A DNA stretch of 64,000 bases from positions 1,708,670-1,772,669 of the forward strand of contig NW_019091374.1 in NCBI RefSeq assembly GCF_001949145.1, in the 5' to 3' direction. Positions 39,263-50,154 of this stretch are shown here, piece by piece (position 1 is the first letter of the stretch; each line of letters opens with the position of its first letter). Below the pieces are notes generated by a model. The model ran no database searches, was not told the DNA's origin, and was given only the letters and a program-made list of their open reading frames with translations. The position numbers and the translations under genes are program-made. Source of the DNA: Acanthaster planci (Eukaryota; Echinodermata; Asteroidea; Valvatida; Acanthasteridae).

Positions 39263-42200
39263 TCACGGTATTCCCGCGTATACGAAGTCGTTGATGAACG
39301 TGCCAGTCTCACCCAGTCGGATTTTAAACGTCCCTGCAAAAATTCAAAAGCAGATAACTTACACCAACTAACACGTTGTAACGAACAATGGAAAATCCAA
39401 AAGTGCCCTGGGGGAAATGTTATCGATTTAGGCTAGGGGAAACTACAAATTGTTAAAGACGACATTGTAGCCCTACTACTGCAGCCGAGTGGGGGCTCTT
39501 GGATTTCGCTGGTTCACGTGCGCTTTTCATGCGATAATGCACAGTATACAGTTTTTATACCTTCATGAAGCGATACAAAAGGCACCGCTGGAAAGTCACT
39601 GACGACACGCGACTATAGTGGAAGTTCGATTAACTCAATGTTGCCAACTGTTTGCGTAGATGATAGTCGTCAGCTAGTGTGCAGGCGCGCATCAGTTGCT
39701 TACGGCACTGTCTCTGTGCATACCACGTAGGCCTATTATCAGTGGCTCGTTTTCTCCTTATAACTTAAACAAGAAACACAACATTGTTCGCAAAATAGCT
39801 GACCATGAATGAAATACATCCAATCGAAGTACGGATTTTTCTTCGTTTCAACTTTAAGGCCTACGGTGGAAACTTAGCGCGCGAGGACACCACCAAGGTG
39901 CCGTCACATCATATTATTTTTATTTTTACCGTTTTAGGGTTTGTTTGGTAAAATCTGACCTTGATTGCCCCAGTCCGTGTTCCAAGAGTTAACGCACAGC
40001 CAATAGTCTCCCTGTACTGGGTCGTGGCCCCATCCAATGATCTTAACAAAGAGCTCCTGAATCGTTGCTTTCGATGGAGTATACACGCCTAGGGAAAAAT
40101 CAACTTACAAACTTAAACTCCCATGGAAAACGTGAATACATAAATTGCTTGAGGTCACCATTGGTTTTTTTGCTGAACACATGCACAAAAATGACACTGT
40201 AATGTACATTTTCTATCAAGATTTGAAATAACTGAACGAATGGAATGTTCTTATAACTACCTTATGTAAATGTTACCACGTCGACCTCGATAAAAAGAAT
40301 ACAAGAGTTTTCTGTAAGGGAAAACCACTTCCAGAGCTATAGCATGAAAAGTTTAGACACACATGTATCTCTATCTCTCCTAGAGATATCTCTATTTCTG
40401 ATAGAGTGCAGAATACAACAATATAGAGTGCAGAATACAACAATATAGAGTGCAGAATACAATATAGAGTGCAGAATACAACAATATAGAGTGCAGAATA
40501 CAACAAACCATTGAAGAATCAACTATTTCTAATAGAGATATCTCTATTTCAGATTAAATGTCAATTTTTCTTGCCATACGGAGCATTGCGAAGGCCTGTA
40601 TACTGTAGAATTACATGTTTAATTGAAACACAGATTTATCACATTGAGCGTATTTATCAACATCAGGTGACGTGACAGAAATATTTCGTTGTGGAATAAA
40701 AGCAACCCATCGCGTAAGTGTCGGGTAACAAATTTACTGCCAATAACTGAACTGGTCAAGGTGAACTACAAGTGGACGACATAAAGTGGACGGTAATTTT
40801 CCACTGCTAGATTATACTTATAACCATCTATACAGCACGTTACACACGCCGTGAAGGGCAGCAAACTGTTTCCTTCCAGGTACTATACCTGATTTGTACT
40901 TGGTGAATGCCTTATCAATAAGCACGGCAGATTGGACGGGTCCATTTGTCATGATCTCCGTCTTGATCTGGTCAGTCGTATACCCTACCTCATACACTTT
41001 GCTTCCTTTAAAGGGAAAAAAAGTTGAAGAAAATGTATTCACCTACGCAACAATATGCTTTTAATGCTGAAATGCACACAGTTATCTATGGCTGTTGATG
41101 AAAGATCTAAAAAGATGAGAACAATCAGGAAAAAAGTCCAAATGAATTATCACAGGAAAATACTTCCCCCTGCAGCTCAGCTAGACATTCCCCCCGGCCG
41201 GCACCATGTTGTGTAACAATTTGATATACCCCCCACACACACACAAAAGCCTCTACAACCAGTTTCTTAGGTCATTCCGCAATTCGTGTTCAAAATATTT
41301 ATATTACTCAGTACCTTTAAACTTGGATTTATATATCTTCGGGTTATAAGCTGCTTTGTATATGTTCATACCAGCGTGTCTGTCATTTGAATAGTTGCCA
41401 GGGTAACCCTTTTCACATTCCTGAAGGCAGGCTTGTGGCGGCCCGTGATAGCTGATGTCGCACGGCTTCAGCGGCCCGCTTTCGTAGTGGTCGCAGGGCG
41501 TTACATTGTAGGGTCGGCAGCCCGACTGGCTCTCGTACGCGCCACCCGTNCACTATGCCCGTCGTGTTCCAATAGCACCAAGCCTCTTTCGCGGCGGTGT
41601 ACGGACCATCCTGGCATCTAATCATGCAGTGCGGGTAACACAGGAGAAAGTGCGTAACGTTTGCCTCGAACGGGGGCGTTTTTACTGTGCATGTACATAA
41701 ATACGTACATGCAGATGCCAAATGTTTACATTCTGGACTTAAAAAGATGAGCCTACATAAAAACGGCTTCCACAAGAATTCACCATGTCATGAAGGGTTA
41801 TCCCAAAGACGGATGTGGGCTGAATAATTATGCTTTGCTGGAATGTCATAAAGCGGCACAGTTACAATGCAACGGAACTGCGTGCAATTTGAAACGTTTG
41901 ACCTACACTCTAAAAACTCTCGAGTCAGATTTTCAAGAATTAGGTCCCATTCGGCGTGACCCTTGGTTAAAACATTCGTATTTGATCCTTTCGGGGTTAT
42001 ACTTTGACCTGGAAAAGGGTCACGCCAAATGTACGTGTATTGTTCGCATAGGCTCACACGATTGCAAACTCGTATACCATTTATAGCGCAAAAAATCAAA
42101 GGTAGCCGAGATTTTGTCATAGGCCTATTCATAGCGCAGATGCCAACTCTCTCCCTCTAATATCCTCTTGCTAGCGAGCAATGAATGCTCCCACTGCAAT

Positions 42201-45177
42201 AAAAGGGTTTTCATGAAAGCTCAAATGTTCCTATAAGGCCAGTTTGTCTTACTGTTAGAAGTCCAAGCCCCAGACAATCGGGATGGAAATTAAAGAGCGA
42301 AGACCCACGCAAGAGACTGCAACATCTTTTAATTAAACAATAGCAGAGTTGAGACACATGCAGTGAAACCTTTTGACGAATTTACCCACTTACGGACGTC
42401 CCTGCTCGTTTTGACAATTTGGACAGCATGTCATCAGGTCTTGAGCTGAAATGTTTAGGTACATCTCCTTGTGAATGCAGTATCTATCCATAATAGTCGA
42501 CACCACTGCAAATGCCTGCGGAGAAAAACACTTTGGTATCATTTGGCATTGGGAAATAATTGAATGGTCTGTATGCACTGTATTTTATTTAACGAAACCT
42601 AATGCTTATCCCCTTTATTTGTCTTTTTGCATTGGCCATTTTAAAGGAAAAGGAACTTCCTTTTTATGCGTATGCATATTATACTCGCGAGTAAAAGTGT
42701 GACGAAATCACACGAAAGAACATTACTTTAGCACCAAAAGTTGCCCGAATTTGCATATTATTTTTCTTTCTTGAACTTCCTTTTCTTTGCTGATTGATTG
42801 CCCTTTAGTTTATTTCCTCAAAATTATTTTCAGTGAGCATTTGGGGAAAAAAGCAAAAATGCTCATAATTAAGAGCCTTCCTGGAAAGACACAAAGCAAC
42901 AGAGTCCTCATTTTACAGGAAAAAGTGGAAAGTTTTAAATGTTTGAAAAAGTCCAGTTTTCAATAAATTTTAAACAAAAATAGATAAACACATAGTTTAA
43001 AACGAGTAAAGGGCTGTTCAAAAATTTGTTACTTGGAAACGTTCATCGCACAGCCCCTTTGAATGCTAGCATTTGTTTCTACTTTACGCACCCAGGAGGA
43101 TCGACAGCTTCCCGTGTCGAAAACGGCACCGATGCTAGGGCAGTGGGGCCAACGAGCCCGGGCGTCAAATTCCCCCGGTAGGTCACCAGCTCTCTTGTGG
43201 ACGACCGGCGGGAGTTTACAGTCGCTCGACCGGGCACANATTAATATACGTTGGGTAAGCGCAAACCCGTTATATATAATTAACATCTCCCCAACGCAAA
43301 AATACATCTTGAAAAAAAGAATTCACCATGTCATGAAGGGTTATCCCAAAGAAGGATGTGGGCTGAATAATTATACGCTTTGCTGGAATGTCATTATGGC
43401 ATAGTTACAATGCAACGTAACTGCCTACACTCTAAAAACTCCCGAGTCAGATTTCCCCAAATTGGGTCCCATTCGGCGTGACCCTTTTCTGGGTTTAAAA
43501 TGCCCCCTTTCGGCTCGTATTTGATCCTTTCGGGGTCATAATTTGACCTGGAAAAGGGTCACGCCAAATGGGCCCCAATTCTGGGTCAATCTAACCCGGG
43601 AGGTTTTAGAGTGTATGAGCATATTATTCACCTGCACAGCACCTTTTCACGAAGGGCTGAATAAAAGCGTCACAGTATTAAAACCCTAGTCAGGTCAGAG
43701 TTAGTGTGTGAAAAGAGAGCACCGGTGCCTATTCGTGCATATTTATCAGTGGAAATAATTCGATTCGAGGATCAATTTTAGGTCCAAAATACTGCCATTG
43801 AAACTTTTCAGCGTACCTATTTGCAACGTCAGTTTTACTTCAACCGCATGTCTTCCATTATTGGCCTAAAGTAAGAAATAAGTGGCCTCTTTCGTTGTGA
43901 CGTGAAATTAACTCATTACGCGCACTGTTCACATAAGCTTACACGATTGCAAACTCGTATACTATTTAGAGCGCAAAAAATCAAAGGTAGCCGAGATCTT
44001 GTCATAGGCCTATTCATAGCGCAGATGCCAACTCTCTCCCTCTAATATCCTCTTGCTAGCGAGCAATGAATGCTCCCAATGAAAAGGGTTTTCATGAAAG
44101 CCCAGATGTTCCTAAGGCCAGTTTGTCTCACTGTTAGAAGTCCAAGCACCAGACAATTGGGATGGAAATTAAAGAGCGAAGACCCACGCAAGAGACTGCA
44201 ACATCTTTGAATTAAACAATAGCAGAGTTGAGACTCATGCAGTGAAACCTTTTGACGAATTTATCCACTTACGGACGTCCCTGCTCGTTTTGACAATTTC
44301 GACAGCATGTCATCAGATCTTGAGCTGAAATGTTTAGGTACATCTCCTTGTGAATGCAGTATCTATCCATAATAGTCGACACCACTGCAAATGCCTGCAG
44401 AAAAAACACTTTGGTATCATTTGGCATTGGGAAATAATTGGTCTATATGCATAAACGAAACCTAATGTTTATCCTCTTCATCCGTCTTTTTTGTTTGGCC
44501 ATTTTAAAGGAAAATGAACTTCCTTTTTATGCGTATGCATATTATACTCGCAAGTAGAAGTGTGGCGAAATCACACAATAAAACATTACTTTAGCACCAA
44601 AAGTTGCCCGAATTTGCATATTATTTTTCTTTCTTGAACTTCCTTTTCTTTGCTGATTTATTACCCTTTAGTTTATTTCCTCAAAATTATTTTCAGTGAG
44701 ATTTGGGGGAAAAAAGCAAAAAAAGCGAAAATTCTTATAATTAAGAGCCTTCCTGGAAAGACACAAAGCAACAGAGTCCTCATTTTACAGGAAAAAGTGG
44801 AAAGTTTTAAATGTTTGAAAAAGTCCACTTTTCAATAAATTTTAAACAAAAATAGATAAACACATAGTTTAAAACGAGTAAAGGGTTGTTCAAAAATTTG
44901 CTACTTGGAAACGTTCATCGCACGGCCCCTTTAAATGCTAGCATTTGTTTCTACTTTACGCACCCAGGAGGATCGACAGCTTCCCGTGTCGAAAACGGCA
45001 CCGATGCTAGGGCAGTGGGGCCAACGAGCCCGGGCGTCAAATTCCCCCGGTAGGTCACCAGCTCTCTTGTGGACGACCGGCGGGAGTTTACAGTCGCTCG
45101 ACCGGGCACGNTGCATGCCTAGATCCTGCTGACGCGGCGGTCACCAGGCAGGCCGTGAAAACCAACTGAAAGTACAT
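39263..45177 (-). CDS. Cathepsin B-like protein lacking catalytic Cys and His (copy 2)
   Basis: Second C1A homologue, tandem to copy 1. Minus-strand exons: signal peptide 45112-45177 (MYFQLVFTACLVTAASA), 44964-45110, 44273-44394, 41315-41617, 40889-41005, 39960-40088, 39263-39333. Exons at 43092-43238 and 42394-42515 duplicate the second and third. The active-site loop reads DTGSCRSSW: catalytic Cys is Ser and the oxyanion Gln is Thr. The His position reads QELFVKIIGWG, so it is Leu. VNSWN keeps the Asn. The occluding loop has CDHY in place of CDHH. Isolated N bases at 41550 and 45111 interrupt the frame, and skipping each restores it. A propeptide is not visible between the signal peptide and the mature domain, so an exon may be missing in the assembly. 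Exon sizes match copy 1 at the 129-base exon. Confidence 0.8.
40402..40506. repeat. 22-bp tandem repeat (tagagtgcagaatacaacaata)n
   Basis: About five head-to-tail copies, one shortened by 5 bases. The array is flanked on both sides by tagagatatctcta-type palindromic words (about 40381 and 40533). It sits in an intron of cathepsin B-like copy 2. Confidence 0.85.
41776..43239. repeat. Direct duplication, unit A
   Basis: From ttcaccatgtcatgaagggt onward this block is repeated with minor differences at 43321-45111. It carries exon copies at 42394-42515 and 43092-43238, which encode the same peptides as unit B apart from one substitution (CCPNC here, CCRNC in unit B). It ends at an N (43239). Compared with unit B it lacks about 370 bases, including the right arm of a foldback element. 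Confidence 0.85.
43316..45111. repeat. Direct duplication, unit B
   Basis: Second copy of the block at 41776-43239. It carries the exons at 44273-44394 and 44964-45110 and an intact 190-base foldback element (43426-43615). It ends at an N (45111), after which the signal-peptide exon follows. Near-identity of introns as well as exons suggests a recent duplication or two haplotypes joined in assembly. Confidence 0.85.
43426..43615. mobile_element. Foldback MITE with TA ends and CACTCTAAAA termini
   Basis: Begins TACACTCTAAAAACTCCC and ends GGGAGGTTTTAGAGTGTA. The arms also pair internally (ggcgtgacccttttc with gaaaagggtcacgcc). TA at both boundaries fits Tc1/mariner-type insertion. A left part of the same element is at 41904-42030 in duplication unit A, where the right arm is missing. 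Confidence 0.8.
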
Positions 45178-45494
45178 TGTAGGAAGTACTACCGGCAAAA
45201 GAAAGACGGATATTAGCCAAAAGGAAGAGTGGTTGTGAAAAGTTTAGTGGTCGGGAAGGAGCAGCTAGGAAAGGAAAAGGTAATTATCCCATAACACCTG
45301 CCTAAAGAGACGACAACAATTTTGGTTCCACTTTCAGTCATGTACAAAGTGATATGCTGTACAAATATACCCTACAAAAAACAAATTCCATTTCCGCCAT
45401 CAGTCCGTTTTGGCGTGCTTTGAATTTAATCGCTCACCGTGATCTGACCTTTTGCCGCTACGCCGACCTTGCATTATCCCGAAATACGTAGGCC

Positions 45495-46053
45495 GGTTAG
45501 TGCCATCGCTATTTTATTCTCAAGAGCAGCTATTTTGTGCTAAAGAGCAGTGTTTTTTCAAGAGAACCTGTTTTGTTTCAAGAGCAGCTGATTTTTAAAA
45601 TTGATCTTTACAAAAAAAGCTTTGTCCACTTGGTTCTTGGCTTGTTTTATGTACATTATTAAAGACCTTATAGCGAAAAGCCGACTAGCCAAATCCATAT
45701 CCTGTTTCATAAAGGCTACCGGTATGGAACACGCGGTCTATTTTTTTATTTTAGTAACTTTCGGTTTTTACCGCAATTTTATTTTCAAGAGCAGTTTTGT
45801 CCCGAGCAGCTTTTTAAATATTTTTTTCAGAGTGACTTAAAAAATATTTTCCTGGACAGCTATTTATTTTTTTCAGAGTGGCTCTTTCTGAGAGCAGCTC
45901 TTGAAAATAAAAACATAAATGTTCCGGAGAAATATGAAAAGCTATACTTTCGAAAATGTAAGTAATCTGCTCAAGTTGAAAATAAAGATGGCTGCTCTTG
46001 AAAAAAGAACGACCTGCTCTTGGAAATAAATTAACAATCCAATGGCACTAACC
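45495..46053. mobile_element. MITE with repeated AAGAGCAG subterminal motifs, ~560 bp
   Basis: The left end ggttagtgccat (45495-45506) is the reverse complement of the right end atggcactaacc (46042-46053). Between them, ttcaagagcag or its variants recur on the left half, and ctgctcttgaaaa, its inverse, on the right half. This is typical of subterminal transposase-binding repeats. The interior has no significant frame. Confidence 0.75.
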
Positions 46054-46059
46054 TGCATG

Positions 46060-49000
46060 CTTTTGCAGTGAAAATACTTCTTGCCATTGTCTTCATTTTG
46101 ACGTCTCATCCTTTCGTCCAAACAATAATGACTTGCGATCATTTTATTAAAAAATCACTCAAATTTCAAAAGGCAAACGAGATATGTAAGTTTGCAGAAA
46201 TGTAGTATCCTTCCATGCAGTGACAATCTTTAATAATAGTCTATTCAAGAGCGATTGAGTGTTGTTATGAAATAACTGATAATTGTGACTTGTTGCAGAC
46301 GACTGACTGATGGCGGACTCGGTAACAAAGCCGTCATGGTGCACACACCCATATTTACATGTAGCGTGTGCATATAATCTGATAATAGGAGGCTAAAACC
46401 GCATGTTAATGCAGTTGGCGGATCAGCAATGATCCTTGTGTTAGTTTTAGAGCGCCTTTTGTAACAGTTAACCCTGACACGCAACAGCGACATAATACAT
46501 CAAATACAAGAAGGATCTTGAAAAGGTCGAGCTTGACCAAAATGTTACCTTACGATCCAAGTGTCTCCCGCGAAGATTACTTCAAAATGTTCGTCACAAA
46601 CGGATGAGTTTGGTCAGTACTCCGTTTGGTATTACCCTCTAGCTGATGTCAGATTGTTCGAACCGTCTCACGAACAGCAGGGATGGACTTGCCTATTTTA
46701 GCCAGTGATCCGTCAGCTTCAAACACTGATAGCCGAACCGTCAAGAGATAAACCAAATAACAACTATGATAACCAAATCTTTGCTCCTCACGTGGCCCAT
46801 TAAAACGCCGTTATTTAAGTTAATTATAGCTCATGCAGCTAGCCCTGTAACACCTACAACACTTAGCCTATCCCTGTTTTAAAGTAAAAGTTGCTAAAAC
46901 TTTGAATCCTTTGTCACTGTTGAATTTGTTTCATAAGATATAGAGGACGACAGCCCAACACTAACACCGCGGCAACCGAATAAAACTAACATCCCGACAC
47001 CATTGAGTTTTTGTGGGACAGCTTATGCGTGCTTTCGTAAACAAGACAAATCCAATTCATGTAGCTGACTCAGCTGAAGTGCGCAATATTACGGGAGTCA
47101 GTCGAATACTGAGAATGCGTCGTGTATACCAACCAGCTTTTTGAAATGCTCGATCTGGTCATTTCATATTGTCATTGACCAGTTCTAGGCTTCTGCTGGT
47201 CTTTTCTTTAGATTGCTTAGTTTATTTTTTTTTCTTTTTAAGGGGCATCCCACAAGGTCCAAGAAATAAGACTCACGGAGTTTAAATTACCATTAGTGAT
47301 CCAGCTGGTATCATCACAATCCAAACACTGGAGGTACAGGTAGGCAGACACTACAGACACTACCCCAGCGGCGTATCCAGCTTTTATTTTCGGGGGACGA
47401 GCAAATTCAAAACTGAATGCAGCTTCGGGCTCATTCAACATGATTTCAGAGAAAACAAAACCAAAAGCCTTACTCACGGTCCAACATCCTTGCTTTTATT
47501 TGCTGGTATTTTCTTCGGGTTTTGTGCTACATGTAATTATTTGATAATATATACTGATTACTACTCACCTTTGAAGTATTCTTTGTAAAAAAAAAAGAGT
47601 GGGGGGGGTTGACAAGTTGTCCCTTTCTCCCCGTTAGATACTCCACAACACTAGCCACATCAGTGCTGCCAGACCAGCACTTGCGTACAATATGTAAATT
47701 CTACAAGAACCAATGGCTTTCAGTTTTGTAGCTGTTTTAGTATAATAGCCTCTGCAGGAAGGGATTATTAAATTTAATGGCTTGATTAATCCAAGTTTCT
47801 TTTAGGTTATATTGTGAGTGTTCTTTCCTTTGATTTTGAAGTAAACTTTTCTTTCATATTCCTGGAACGGAAGTTGGCCAGGACTTCCACCGAAGATGCA
47901 AACTACCAAGAAAGTGCTCCTGACTTATTATGTAAAACAGATGACTCTGACAAGATGCGTGATGAACGCTGTGCAAGTGGCGCTATCTGATGCCAAACTG
48001 TGAAGGAAACGAAAAAGACAAAAAGATCATGTGCGTCAAATCCCGGGGATGTAGGTACCCCTCCACTTTAAGGGATGGACGGAAAAAATAAGAAGGACTG
48101 TGAAGAAGTGTTCGCACCTGCCAACAACCAAGTTATATTCAAGAACAATCAAAAGGGAGACCAATAAGAAGCCATAATTTTGCCGTTCTGATGTAAGATT
48201 CTGCAGGAAGGTATACATATCACAGATGTACATCTGTATCATAAATATTGCTCTCAAAATAATGTCATATGGTGTCAGCATCCCCCCTCTTGCAAATTTC
48301 CCTGGCCGGGCAAGTCATCCCCTCCACCCACAATTTCCCAAATCCCTATTCCCCAATTTCCAGCACACATTCTACGCCAAAGGCTGCATGTTTATGGCCA
48401 ATATTCCTGAGGAGCGCGGCGCTCACAGCAGCACTTAGTCTTGTGCGGAACACTGGAACATGTTGGACTGCGAGCACGTGACCTCTCATGCGGACACAGG
48501 CGATGTTAACGCCGGTTCATGCTGCAGGCAAATGCGAAAGTGAAGCGAATATCGACATCACGAACGGTTTGCAGCGAAATTTCGCTGGAGTTGAAATGTG
48601 TTCAACGTTTACGAATTCGCAACGCGAATATTTCATCTGCCCTGACAAATTCGCGTTTGTATTTGCTTTCACACGAACCGTGAGCGGGCCTTTACCCTAT
48701 TTTTTGTCAACGGGGCTGGTTCGTAAAGGTTTCAATTTGGCAGTTTAACTTATTGACAGTTGATGAGATAATTATTAGATGCCTATCGGAGTAATCTGGA
48801 TGAACCACAGAGATTTGTAATAAAAGCCTTAAAAAGGTTTGAGCCATAATAATAATACTTGAACTCACGACGGAATGATCCAGCTAAAGACATGCTCAGG
48901 TTATTCCTTGGCCACTATCTCGTTTTTTACGCCAGAGCAGAATAAATTTTATCCCCTCAAGCAGATTTCCACCAACAGGGGGCCAGTATGCCAAATCCAG

Positions 49001-49870
49001 TCAAAAGCACCCTTAAGGTCCAATGCAGGAACACGTGCTTCTAAGTTATGAATCTAGGTTGAATGCCACCGGTGAGAAAGATACTCAAGGAGAGAGGCAA
49101 AATGATTCAGATGGAAGCCTAATTGACGGGCAAAGATGAGGTCCTTCCGCAGGAGGTGCTTACCAAGTGCTAGGTTCACTGTGGCCGTTGTTACGGTGAC
49201 CTTGCTGAGAATGCATGAAAGTGAGACACGGCAGTGGTTATGAGGAGAGCTTCGGGATTTTCGTTTGTTATCAGGCAGGACACTGGCTACCCTCCACAGT
49301 TCGACCGAAAAATCGCTCATGTTCAAGGCAGAAACGGTGCAAAAGGGACTACTATCAGCAGGACGGTTGCCTTGATGACTGGCACACGTCTGGACTGGAG
49401 ATGCAGTCAATGAAGTCCAGTTGCCTTCTATTCACGTCTAGGTTTGATCGCTTGATGTCCCTTGGCCTAAACTTCATTTGCCAGAGTGTTTCCTCGGTTT
49501 TAGGAGGCTTATCTGGAGCTGGGCCATCATTGTCTCACTTCTTGGCGAGGATGTATGGAAGCAAACAGTTCGGCTTTCTCAACAGATGTTAAGTACTCAC
49601 ATCCCTCATGTTTGAGTCTTGGGTTATCAGAAGAGCCTCCGTGATCGATCAGCTTTTGTACACTCCACCACCAGTCTGAGTCTCAAAGTGAGTTGGTAAA
49701 GACGGTGCTTCAATCGGATCATACGATGCCACTAAAAAAAAGCCTTTCTGGTGACGCACTGCGCGTCAGCAAGTCAGCACGATGAGCAGACTTGATAGCG
49801 GCATTCTATCTATCCTTCCGAGAGGCAGTGGCTGTCTCTCCATGCAATGAAGGACAAAGAAGCAACGATT
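46060..49870. other. Intergenic, repeats but no gene
   Basis: No exon was supported. A single copy of cagcggcgtatccagc at about 47363, next to a G-rich tail, resembles one end of the 49.9 kb element. Open frames at 49.05-49.6 kb have no recognisable domain. Confidence 0.35.
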
Positions 49871-49875
49871 ATCAG

Positions 49876-50148
49876 CAGGGGCGGATCCAGAATTTTTTTC
49901 AAAAATAGGGGGGAGAGAATCTATTGTTCGGTTTTTTGCAACTAGCCGAAAAAAAAATTAGGGTCACGGCCGATTAGTGAGGTTGGGTAACCAGAAGCAG
50001 AACTGTTGTTTTTGACGCGTTTTTTGTCACAATTATGAGGCTGGGTCCCTCCCTCATTTATCTTTCGCCTCCCTCTTCTTCTCATTTTATTTATTCATTG
50101 ATAACAAAAGGGGGCGTGCGCCCCCACGCCCCCTGGATCCGCCCCCTG
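49876..50148. mobile_element. hAT-like MITE with CAGGGGCGGATCCAG termini
   Basis: The left terminus caggggcggatccag and the right terminus ctggatccgccccctg are inverted copies. Both sides are bounded by atcag, a possible target-site duplication shorter than the 8 bp expected for hAT. The interior has a G-rich then T-rich stretch and no coding capacity. CAGGGGCGGATCCAG-type ends are common in animal hAT-derived MITEs. Confidence 0.8.
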
Positions 50149-50154
50149 ATCAGA

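Noticed and set aside
40402-40506. Regularly spaced 22-base repeats, considered as a CRISPR-like array
   Set aside because: The units are head-to-tail with no unique spacers, and the context is an animal intron.
47238-47477. Minus-strand frame with a CLDCDD motif, considered as an exon
   Set aside because: It spans a cagcggcgtatccagc transposon-end-like sequence and matches no family; more likely repeat-derived.
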